Shown: positions 36,007 through 41,847 of the stretch, piece after piece
Numbering within the stretch: the first letter of the stretch is position 1
How the letters are laid out: each line of letters opens with the position of its first letter
Assembly: GCA_021848545.1 (NCBI GenBank)
Contig: JAJZUL010000005.1
Span: 68,610-110,456, forward strand
Source of the DNA: Pseudomonadota bacterium
GTDB lineage: Bacteria > Pseudomonadota > Alphaproteobacteria > Rhodospirillales > Magnetospirillaceae
Length of the DNA stretch: 41,847 nt
Reading direction: 5' to 3'
Made by a program: the position numbers and the translations under genes
Notes under the pieces: generated by a model
Told to the model about the DNA's origin: nothing
The model's input: only the letters and a program-made list of their open reading frames with translations
Databases searched by the model: none

Positions 36007-36387
36007 ATGAAAGCCTTGTCGGTGGCGGATATCGCCCTGGTCGGACTGGGAGAGGTCGGCGGGCGGTTTCTGGCGGAAATGCTGAAATTACGGGACCGGG
36101 GCATCAATATCGTCTGCGCGGCCGAACCGAACGACACACCCGGTCGCCGTCAGGCCGAGGTGGCGCGGATTCCGCTGAAAAGCCTGGAAGAGATCGTCGC
36201 CATGGGGACGTCCGTGGACGTGATCTTCGATCTGACCGGCGTGCCGGGGGTGCGTAAGGCCTTGCGGGAGCAGATGCAGCTCAGCAACAACCGCCATACC
36301 ATCGTCGCGCCGGAAACCATGGCGCGGCTGCTGTGGGCGGTGGTCAGCAACGAACACCTGCACGGCCACGCCAACCAGGGATACTGA
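36007..36387 (+). CDS. small Rossmann-fold protein, function unknown
   Basis: Protein of 126 residues from ATG 36007, chosen because AAGGGGA lies just upstream; an in-frame start at 35932 would add 25 unrelated residues. It opens with a dinucleotide-binding pattern, ALVGLGEVGGRFLAEML, then an acidic second strand end, IVCAAEP, and SVDVIFDLTGVPGVRKAL, like the N-terminal domain of dehydrogenases such as homoserine or inositol dehydrogenase. No catalytic domain follows, so it is either a stand-alone NAD-binding/regulatory module or a truncated enzyme. The clean start and following hairpin argue for a real short gene. Confidence 0.7.
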   Translation: MKALSVADIALVGLGEVGGRFLAEMLKLRDRGINIVCAAEPNDTPGRRQAEVARIPLKSLEEIVAMGTSVDVIFDLTGVPGVRKALREQMQLSNNRHTIVAPETMARLLWAVVSNEHLHGHANQGY

Positions 36388-36404
36388 TGAAGGTGTGAGA
36401 GGAC

Positions 36405-36430
36405 AGGCCGGCCTGAAAGCCGGCTTGTTT
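36405..36430 (+). terminator. probable intrinsic terminator after the small Rossmann gene
   Basis: GCCGGC pairs with GCCGGC across a six-base CTGAAA loop, extended by A-T and G-T pairs, then TTGTTT. It sits 18 bases past the stop at 36387 and just before the 3' end of the convergent acylphosphatase gene, so it may serve both directions. Confidence 0.6.
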
Positions 36431-36753
36431 CACGCCGTCGGGCGCTGGTGGAAACCGCGCATCGGCCGTTCTGCCCAGGGTTCGGGCGTGACATTGGTCA
36501 CGTCGGCGGCCGGCGGTCCCTGGCGGCAGGCCTTGACCATGCCGGCGACATTGGCGGGCGGCCCGGAAAAGACCGCCTCGACGCTGCCGTCGGCGCGGTT
36601 GCGCACCCAGCCGTCCAGCCCGTGGGCGGCGGCTTCGGACACCGCCCAGCCGCGGAACCAGACTCCCTGGACCCGGCCTTCGATCACCACCCGCACGGTC
36701 GTGATATCGTTTTCCTCATCCCCTCTCCGGTCGATCCCTCTATGGTCGATCAT
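36430..36753 (-). CDS. acyP: acylphosphatase
   Basis: Small enzyme that hydrolyses carboxyl-phosphate bonds such as acetyl phosphate. From ATG 36753, with GGGAG upstream, it has 107 residues. The core is typical: VRVVIEGRVQGVWFRGW, with the phosphate-binding loop and catalytic Arg, then GLDGWVRNRADGSVEAVFSG with the catalytic Asn. A 15-residue N-terminal extension before ITTVRVV is unusual and may mean a later start. An open frame continues upstream antisense to the helicase gene, but that part is a shadow. The gene is divergent from the helicase and convergent with the Rossmann gene. Confidence 0.88.
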   Translation of the reverse strand: MIDHRGIDRRGDEENDITTVRVVIEGRVQGVWFRGWAVSEAAAHGLDGWVRNRADGSVEAVFSGPPANVAGMVKACRQGPPAADVTNVTPEPWAERPMRGFHQRPTA

Positions 36754-36882
36754 CGTCGTCTCCCGTCGTTTCTCGCCCATTGCATGCAGTATAGACCCGC
36801 CGGGGGCCGAACGGGACCGATCTTGACGAATGGCTGACGGCAAACGGTGCGGCGGCGCGCGGATGTCGTTATGATGCCGCCC

Positions 36883-39189
36883 ATGTCTGATCCCAAAGCC
36901 ACCGCTTCCGCTTTCCCCGACTCCACCGATCCGTTCGCCCTCGACGAGCCTGCGCCGCCGTCCCCCGCCGCCGCGCCCGAAGCGCCGTGGCTGGCCGGGC
37001 TCAATCCCGAACAGCGCGCCGCGGTCACCACCACCGAGGGGCCGGTGCTGGTGCTGTCGGGGGCGGGGACCGGCAAGACCCGGGTGCTGACCGCCCGGCT
37101 GGCGCAGATTCTGGGGGGGCGTCTGGCCCAGCCCTGGCAAATTCTGGCGGTGACCTTCACCAACCGGGCGGCCCGCGAAATGCGCGAACGGGTGGCGGCC
37201 CTGATCGGCCCGCCGGCGGAAAGCGTCTGGCTGGGCACCTTTCACGCCATCGCCGTGCGCATCCTGCGGCGCCATGCCGAACTGGTGGGGCTGAAATCCA
37301 ATTTCACCATTCTCGATACCGATGACCAGATGCGCCTGTTGAAGCAGGTGATGGAGGGCGAGCGGGTCGATACCAAGACCTGGCCGGCCCAGGCGCTGAT
37401 GGCCGCCATCCAGCACTGGAAGGATCGCGGGATCACCCCCGACAAGGTGGGAAGCGACGGGGAAGGCGGAAATGAGGGGGACGGCGGCAAGCCGGCGACG
37501 ATCTACCGCCTGTATCAGGAGCGCCTGCTGACGCTGAACGCCTGCGATTTCGGCGATCTGCTGCTGCACACCCTGACCCTGTTCCTGACCCATCCCGAGG
37601 TGCTGGCCCGCTATCAGGACCAGTTCCATTACATCCTGGTGGACGAGTACCAGGACACCAATCTGGCCCAGTATCTGTGGCTGCGCCTGCTGGCCCAGGG
37701 GCGGCGCAACATCTGCTGCGTTGGTGACGACGACCAGTCGATCTATTCCTGGCGCGGCGCCGAGATCGGCAACATCCTTAAATTCGAGAGCGACTTTCCC
37801 GGCGCTCGGGTCATCCGCCTGGAAAGCAATTACCGCTCCACCCCCCATATCCTGGCCGCCGCCAGCCACCTCATCGCCCACAATGCCGGGCGTCTGGGCA
37901 AGACCCTGCGGCCCGGCCTGGCTAATGCGGATCAGGGCCGCGCGATTCAGATTCACGGCGTCCGGGATGGCGAGGCCGAGGCCCGGCTGGTGGTGGGCGA
38001 GATCGAAAAACGGGTGGCGCTGGGCGAAAAACTGGCGTCGATGGCGGTGCTGGTGCGGGCCGGCTTCCAGACCCGCGAATTCGAGGAACGCCTCATCACC
38101 ACCGCCATTCCCTATCGGGTGGTGGGCGGCCCGCGCTTTTACGAACGGGCCGAAATCCGCGACGCGCTGGCTTATTTGCGGCTGGTCTCCTCGCCCGATA
38201 ACGGGCTGGCTTTCGAACGCATCATCAATCTGCCGCGCCGGGGCCTGGGCGAGGCCACCCTGCACGTCATTCACGGCGCGGCGCGGGCCGGCAATGTGTC
38301 TTTGTTCGAAGCGGCGCGGCAACTGACCGTCACCGACGAGCTGAAACCGCGGGCGCGGTCGGCCCTGGGCCGGTTCGTCGCCGATGTCGATCGCTGGCGG
38401 TCGATGCTGGGCGGCGTCGATCATCGGGATCTGGCGACCACCATCCTCGACGAATCCGGCTATGTGGATATGTGGCGCAACGACAAATCGCCCGAGGCGC
38501 CGGGCCGGGTGGAAAATCTGCGGGAATTGGTGGCGGGACTGGAGGAATTCGACGATCTCGACAGCTTCCTCGACCATGTCGCCCTGGTGATGGAAAACGA
38601 CGCCCAGGCCGGCGGCGACCGCGTCGTGCTGATGACGCTCCACGGCGCCAAGGGGCTGGAATTCGACACGGTGTTTCTGCCCGGCTGGGAGGAAGGCGTG
38701 TTTCCCCATGCCCGCGCCCTGGACCAGTCGGGGGAAAGCGGCCTGGAGGAGGAACGGCGTCTGGCCTATGTCGGCCTGACCCGGGCGCGCCGCCGGGTGA
38801 CCATTACCTTTGCCGCCAATCGCCGCATTTACGGCCAATGGCAGAACGCCTTGCCCTCGCGTTTTCTCGACGAACTGCCCGAGGACAATGTCGAGCGCCA
38901 CAACGAAACCGGCCTGTATGCCGGTGGTGCCGCCGAATGGGGCGGGAGCGGGCGCTGGGACGAGGAGGCGGTCTGGCGCCGCCCCGCCGCCGAACGCCAG
39001 ACGGCGCCCGCCGCCACGTCCTGGAAGGCGGCCGCGCGTCCCGGCGCCGCGGTGAAGGCCGGCGATCGCATCCATCACGACAAGTTCGGCCCCGGCACGG
39101 TGCATATGGTGGATGGCGACAAATTGGTGATCGCCTTCGACCATGCCGGGGTCAAGAAGGTGCTGGCCGGCTTCGTCACGCCGGCCTGA
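36883..39189 (+). CDS. UvrD/PcrA-type 3'-5' DNA helicase (superfamily 1A)
   Basis: ATP-dependent DNA helicase of 768 residues from ATG 36883; starts at 36871 or 36847 cannot be ruled out. After a low-complexity Pro/Ala N-terminus it has LNPEQRAAVTT (Q motif), GAGTGKT (60-66, Walker A), FTNRAAREMRERV (Ia), DEYQDTN (254-260, Walker B), GDDDQSIYSWRGA (III), LESNYRS (IV), TLHGAKGLEFDTVFLPGWEEGVFP (V) and EEERRLAYVGLTRARRRV (VI). The end, GDRIHHDKFGPGTVHMVDGDKLVIAFDHAGVKKV, is the Tudor-like C-terminal domain that binds RNA polymerase in PcrA/UvrD. It acts in excision repair and replication-fork maintenance. UvrD or PcrA cannot be told apart here. Confidence 0.95.
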   Translation: MSDPKATASAFPDSTDPFALDEPAPPSPAAAPEAPWLAGLNPEQRAAVTTTEGPVLVLSGAGTGKTRVLTARLAQILGGRLAQPWQILAVTFTNRAAREMRERVAALIGPPAESVWLGTFHAIAVRILRRHAELVGLKSNFTILDTDDQMRLLKQVMEGERVDTKTWPAQALMAAIQHWKDRGITPDKVGSDGEGGNEGDGGKPATIYRLYQERLLTLNACDFGDLLLHTLTLFLTHPEVLARYQDQFHYILVDEYQDTNLAQYLWLRLLAQGRRNICCVGDDDQSIYSWRGAEIGNILKFESDFPGARVIRLESNYRSTPHILAAASHLIAHNAGRLGKTLRPGLANADQGRAIQIHGVRDGEAEARLVVGEIEKRVALGEKLASMAVLVRAGFQTREFEERLITTAIPYRVVGGPRFYERAEIRDALAYLRLVSSPDNGLAFERIINLPRRGLGEATLHVIHGAARAGNVSLFEAARQLTVTDELKPRARSALGRFVADVDRWRSMLGGVDHRDLATTILDESGYVDMWRNDKSPEAPGRVENLRELVAGLEEFDDLDSFLDHVALVMENDAQAGGDRVVLMTLHGAKGLEFDTVFLPGWEEGVFPHARALDQSGESGLEEERRLAYVGLTRARRRVTITFAANRRIYGQWQNALPSRFLDELPEDNVERHNETGLYAGGAAEWGGSGRWDEEAVWRRPAAERQTAPAATSWKAAARPGAAVKAGDRIHHDKFGPGTVHMVDGDKLVIAFDHAGVKKVLAGFVTPA

Positions 39190-39557
39190 TCGCGTCCGGC
39201 TCGGTGGTTTTGCGGCACCGCATATCAAGAGCCATGCCTATTCGGTATACCACACCCAAAAGAACGGAAATTGTTGTGTCGGGCACAACCGTCTAGGTTG
39301 CGGCGCAGCATCTCATGAGGAACGATCGTTTCCGTGACCGCTTTCGCGTAGGCAGCGGGGTGCTCATGCCGGTCACGCGGGTCGTCCCTCCGACACTGCT
39401 CGATCTCCATATCCCGCCAGCATCGTTTGGCGGCAAGGGCGGCTTTTTGCCGAAAGCGAACATGTGTCCGAATCGGAGATGCGCTCAAGTGGCGCGGTTT
39501 CCCGCCACTTCCGTCAGGGGTCCTAACTGATTGGAGATGGGGTTTAAGGATATGGGC
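39190..39557. other. 368-base intergenic stretch with one hairpin
   Basis: No supported gene. AAGTGGCG (39487-39494) and CGCCACTT (39503-39510) form a perfect 8-bp stem with an 8-base loop, some 50 bases before the next start. Without a T run it is more likely a leader or regulatory structure than a terminator. Open frames on both strands here lack domains and ribosome sites. Confidence 0.45.
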
Positions 39558-39818
39558 ATGTCTGATGAAGGCCGGGCGGCTGAAGTTCGCGAACTGCTCC
39601 AGCAACTGAACGCCACCAAGCGCTACGATCCGCCGCCGGCCGATGAAGCCGATGCGTGGGAATGGAGCATCCATGACGAGGAAGACGACGATACCGGTCT
39701 GCTTCTCTCCTATGGATATTCCGTGTGGTACCGCAAGGATTTGTTCAAGGAATGGCAGCGTCTGAGCACCGCCGACGAGTCCGTCTGGTACCGTAAGCAC
39801 CACCTCCACCACGGCTGA
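39558..39818 (+). CDS. small acidic hypothetical protein
   Basis: Protein of 86 residues from ATG 39558, preceded by AAGGA seven bases upstream; in-frame ATGs at 39552 and 39537 lack that spacing. The N-terminal third looks helical (EGRAAEVRELLQQL). The middle is strongly acidic (DEADAWEWSIHDEEDDDTG), and the C-terminus has the repeated pattern VWYRKDLF/VWYRKHHL with several His. I recognise no family. It has its own ribosome site and a strong terminator downstream, so it is probably a real monocistronic gene. Confidence 0.65.
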   Translation: MSDEGRAAEVRELLQQLNATKRYDPPPADEADAWEWSIHDEEDDDTGLLLSYGYSVWYRKDLFKEWQRLSTADESVWYRKHHLHHG

Positions 39819-39864
39819 TCCGCGCCGCGCATCGGTCGCGGTCTGATTTCGTTGCGATGGATTT

Positions 39865-39915
39865 GAACTTCCTGCGATTTTTTCCGCCAGGAACCCGCAG
39901 GAACTTTAAGTTCGT
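39865..39915. other. inverted repeat in the 3' region of the small acidic gene
   Basis: TTCCTGCG (39869-39876) pairs with CGCAGGAA (39896-39903), extended with a bulge by GAAC and GTTC on the outer side. The T-rich loop contains a TTTTTT run. It lies between the stop at 39818 and the terminator at 39941, so it may be part of a structured 3' UTR or a short RNA. Confidence 0.4.
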
Positions 39916-39940
39916 GAAAATCGTTGGACGTATTCTATTT

Positions 39941-39984
39941 CCAGGGTGCGCTGCGATATCATCGTGGCGCACCCTGGCGTTTTT
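39941..39984 (+). terminator. strong intrinsic terminator
   Basis: An 11-bp perfect stem, CCAGGGTGCGC (39941-39951) with GCGCACCCTGG (39967-39977), a 15-base loop and a TTTTT run at 39980-39984. It is the best terminator in the window and closes the transcript of the small acidic gene. Confidence 0.88.
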
Positions 39985-40123
39985 GTCGTCTGCTGGCGAT
40001 CCCCTCCCCCCATAGCTATCCCTTTTGGCCGGCGCCGTTCTTCGTCATGGCACGTTGTACCGCGTCTCCCTGCCGCTGCCGGTCATAGGGTGCGTTCCGA
40101 TCGAACGAAGCAGCGTTGGATTG

Positions 40124-40138
40124 TTCCCGAATTGGGAA
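40124..40138. promoter_or_regulatory. palindromic candidate operator upstream of higBA
   Basis: A perfect 5-bp inverted repeat, TTCCC and GGGAA, surrounds GAATT and ends 16 bases before the HigB start. Type II antitoxins with an HTH normally bind such a palindrome over their own promoter. A GTTC...GAAC imperfect repeat lies just upstream, near 40094-40106. Binding is inferred. Confidence 0.5.
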
Positions 40139-40154
40139 TTTGATAGGGTGGCGC

Positions 40155-40451
40155 ATGCAGGTCATAGCCCTCCGCACGCTACGTCAATTCTGGGGGCGGC
40201 ACCCACAGGCCGAGACGCCGATCAAGGTATGGTACGCCGCCGCGTCAAAGGCGGAATGGGTATCTCCCGCCGACATCAAGAGGCAGTTCGGCGGCTCGGT
40301 CGATTTCGTGGGTGACAACCGGGTGATTTTCGACCTGTCCGGCAACAAGTACCGGCTGATCGTTCACATTTCTTATCGTTACAAGCGGGCCTTGGTGAAG
40401 TTCATCGGGACGCACGCCGAATACGACAGGATCGACGCGGAGACCATATGA
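40155..40451 (+). CDS. higB: HigB-family type II toxin (RelE-like mRNA interferase)
   Basis: Toxin of 98 residues from ATG 40155. It shows the HigB pattern MQVIALRTLRQFWGRHPQAETPIKVWY, then ADIKRQFGGSVDFVGDNRVIFDLSGNKYRLIVHISYRYKRALVKFIGTHAEYDRID, which fits the HigB-toxin family that cleaves mRNA at the ribosome. GGGTGG just upstream serves as ribosome site. The stop overlaps the antitoxin start (ATGA), the usual toxin-first order of higBA. Length and conserved block are complete, so it should be functional. Confidence 0.9.
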   Translation: MQVIALRTLRQFWGRHPQAETPIKVWYAAASKAEWVSPADIKRQFGGSVDFVGDNRVIFDLSGNKYRLIVHISYRYKRALVKFIGTHAEYDRIDAETI

Positions 40452-40828
40452 TGGATGTTCGCCCTGTGCATTCCGAAGCCGAATACGATGCCGCGCTTGA
40501 CGATATCGGCCGGTATTTCGAGCATGAACCTGAACCGGGCACGCCCGAGGCGGACCGCTTCGAACTGCTCGCCCTGGTCATCGCCGACTATGAGGCCCGG
40601 CACTGGCCCATCGACCCGCCAGACCCTGTCGAGGCCATCCGCTATCGGATGGAACAGGCGGGGTATGGCCAGCAGGATCTGGCCGACCTGCTGGGGTCGC
40701 GCTCGCGGGCATCGGAAATCTTGTCCCGCAAGCGCCCGCTGACCATGGAAATGGCCTGGAAGTTGAACCGTGAATGGGGGATTCCGGCGGAAAGCCTGAT
40801 CCGGCCCTATGATCTTCGGCGGGCCTGA
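40448..40828 (+). CDS. higA: HigA-family antitoxin with XRE-type helix-turn-helix
   Basis: Antitoxin of 126 residues. The N-terminal half (VRPVHSEAEYDAALDDIGRYF, TPEADRFELLALVIADYEARHWPI) is the HigA-type region. Residues about 65-115 form a Cro/CI-type HTH: AIRYRMEQAGYGQQDLADLLGSRSRASEILSRKRPLTMEMAWKLNREWGIPAESLI. It neutralises HigB and likely represses the operon at the palindrome near 40124. It ends shortly before the IS5-type element. Confidence 0.92.
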   Translation: MMDVRPVHSEAEYDAALDDIGRYFEHEPEPGTPEADRFELLALVIADYEARHWPIDPPDPVEAIRYRMEQAGYGQQDLADLLGSRSRASEILSRKRPLTMEMAWKLNREWGIPAESLIRPYDLRRA

Positions 40829-40951
40829 ATAGAGCAGCGTGCCTTAACAGGCTGCGGAAAAACGGAGCTTTGCGGCCCCTTTCCCCCTCGGGCAAGGCGT
40901 TGGAACGGCCTTGGCGCGGGGTTACGGGCCGCTTTTGCGACCATTTTCACC

Positions 40952-40978
40952 GGACTCTGCCGATTTGAGGCAGAGTCC
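40952..40978. terminator. perfect hairpin just behind the transposase stop
   Basis: GGACTCTGCC (40952-40961) pairs perfectly with GGCAGAGTCC (40969-40978) across seven bases, eight bases past the minus-strand transposase stop. It may end transposase transcription or block read-in from outside. Confidence 0.55.
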
Positions 40979-40986
40979 GGGTGTCG

Positions 40987-41796
40987 TCAGGCCGCAGCCA
41001 TCAGCTTGGGCAGCCTGACGAGGTTGTAGGCGGCAGCGGTCAGGGTAAAGACCCAGTCGACGCGGTCTGTGCCCTTGTGACGGGTCTTGCGCAGGCCGCC
41101 GGTGGTCTTGGCCCATCCGAACACCTCCTCGATGCGCTTGCGGATACGCAAGGAGATGGCATAGCCGGGATGGCTGGTGGTGCGGCCATCGACGGCACTG
41201 CGGCGCCGCAGGGAGCCAGTTTCGGTCACCTGCTCGTTGCGGGCGATGTGGGGCGTAACTTTGCGAGCACGCAAATCCCGGACGAATTCGCGCGCATCGT
41301 AGCCCTTGTCGGCGCCCAACGTGATGCGGCCTTTGGCGCCCAGGCCATCGATCAAGGCCAGCGCCGCCTCGCGTTCGGCGGTGCCGGTCGCCTGGGTTAC
41401 CATGGCGCCCACGACCAAGCCATTGCGGTTCTCCATCAGCACGTGGCCCATGAAGGCCATGCGCGACGACTGACCATTGGCCTTTCGGTACAGCTTCGCC
41501 TCGGGATCGGTGGTGGAGGCGTGGGTCTGGTTGGAGCGCTTCTCGCCGCGAAAGTCGCGCTCACCATTGCGCCCCGGTGCCGGAGGCTCGTCGCCGCCAT
41601 CCTTGGGGCGGAAACTTTTCATCGACGCCCAGGCGTCGATCAGCGTGCCGTCCACCGAGAAATGCTCGTCCGACAGCAGGTTGCGCCCGCGTGCCTGCGC
41701 CACCACCGCCGCCAGGAACTTGGTCGCTACGTCGCCTTCCAGCAGCCGGTCGCGGTTCTTGGTGAACACCGTCACGTCCCAGACGGCCGCGTCCAT
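40987..41796 (-). CDS. IS5-family transposase, N-terminally truncated or interrupted
   Basis: The visible 269 residues from ATG 41796 cover the catalytic core: SVDGTLIDAWASMKSF (first Asp), TLGADKGYDAREFV (second Asp) and R-x3-E in RIRKRIEEVFGWAKTTGGLRKTRHKG (Glu). The C-terminal VFTLTAAAYNLVRLPKLMA is typical of the family. Upstream codons continue the family sequence (IGYNLLFRWFVGLS), so the natural start lies further right. However, an in-frame TAG at 41839-41841 interrupts it, so the copy may be inactive or depend on the window edge being accurate. Confidence 0.8.
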   Translation of the reverse strand: MDAAVWDVTVFTKNRDRLLEGDVATKFLAAVVAQARGRNLLSDEHFSVDGTLIDAWASMKSFRPKDGGDEPPAPGRNGERDFRGEKRSNQTHASTTDPEAKLYRKANGQSSRMAFMGHVLMENRNGLVVGAMVTQATGTAEREAALALIDGLGAKGRITLGADKGYDAREFVRDLRARKVTPHIARNEQVTETGSLRRRSAVDGRTTSHPGYAISLRIRKRIEEVFGWAKTTGGLRKTRHKGTDRVDWVFTLTAAAYNLVRLPKLMAAA

Positions 41797-41847
41797 CGAC
41801 AGGCCGACGAACCAGCGGAACAGCAGATTGTAGCCGATCTAGATCGG

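Larger units (their letters stand above)
40845..41847 (-). mobile_element. IS5-family insertion sequence, partial (runs off the right edge)
   Basis: Contains a minus-strand DDE transposase and about 140 bases of non-coding end. The sequence CAGGCTGCGGAAAAACGG near 40850 has the look of an IS terminal repeat, and I take it as the probable element boundary, but the partner end is outside the window. The exact border and target duplication cannot be checked here. Confidence 0.7.

Noticed and set aside
36430-39228. A 932-codon minus-strand open frame
   Set aside because: Only its last 107 codons are a gene (acylphosphatase); the rest is antisense to the helicase gene, with low-complexity G/Q/H/R-rich sequence and no domain.

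Overview
The window is GC-rich proteobacterial DNA. Dense in-frame coding, many GTG starts, ATGA/GTGA gene overlaps, a DUF1015 protein, a UvrD/PcrA-type helicase and an IS5-type transposase fit an alphaproteobacterium, perhaps a Rhodospirillales member. That placement is inference; no rRNA or other phylogenetic marker is present.

About 1-31.2 kb is one large surface-polysaccharide (probably LPS O-antigen) locus, almost all on the + strand. It opens with a copy of a short inverted-repeat element (1-120) and an acyltransferase-3/SGNH O-acyltransferase. Next is a tightly packed nucleotide-sugar operon (2540-9888): RfbF and RfbG, which should make CDP-4-keto-6-deoxyglucose; an extended-SDR enzyme; a ThDP-dependent acetolactate-synthase-like enzyme; an HpcH/HpaI-type aldolase; a classical SDR; and a 3-dehydroquinate-synthase-like cyclase. 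RfbH, the usual next CDP-sugar enzyme, is absent. The set suggests a CDP-activated branched or carbocyclic sugar, and it is the best candidate here for an undescribed pathway. A GtrB/GtrA pair follows (9911-11295). After it come polytopic membrane proteins, including two very large tandem proteins that look like diverged paralogues (11392-16478), a GT-B-like glycosyltransferase, a lectin-fold membrane protein, a GT87-like transferase and another large membrane protein. The series closes with an AsnB-type amidotransferase, a DPM1-like GT2 and a B12-binding radical SAM protein.

At 27.2-28.2 kb the locus is scarred. There is an internally deleted relic of the epimerase gene that lies intact 1.2 kb downstream. 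There is also a minus-strand methyltransferase gene split by a second copy of the inverted-repeat element. Its TA target duplication and restored frame can be read directly. The intact epimerase gene (28397) overlaps a GMC-type oxidoreductase gene, and a convergent DUF1015 gene follows.

From 32.5 kb the content becomes more housekeeping-like: minus-strand rfbB-like dTDP-glucose 4,6-dehydratase plus a second AsnB, a small Rossmann protein, acylphosphatase, and a UvrD/PcrA helicase. The window ends with a small acidic hypothetical protein, a strong intrinsic terminator, a HigB/HigA toxin-antitoxin pair, and part of an IS5-family element running off the right edge. No tRNA, rRNA or CRISPR array was seen. 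No Wzx, Wzm/Wzt or WaaL homologue was recognised, so export and ligation genes are probably elsewhere or hidden among the unassigned membrane proteins.
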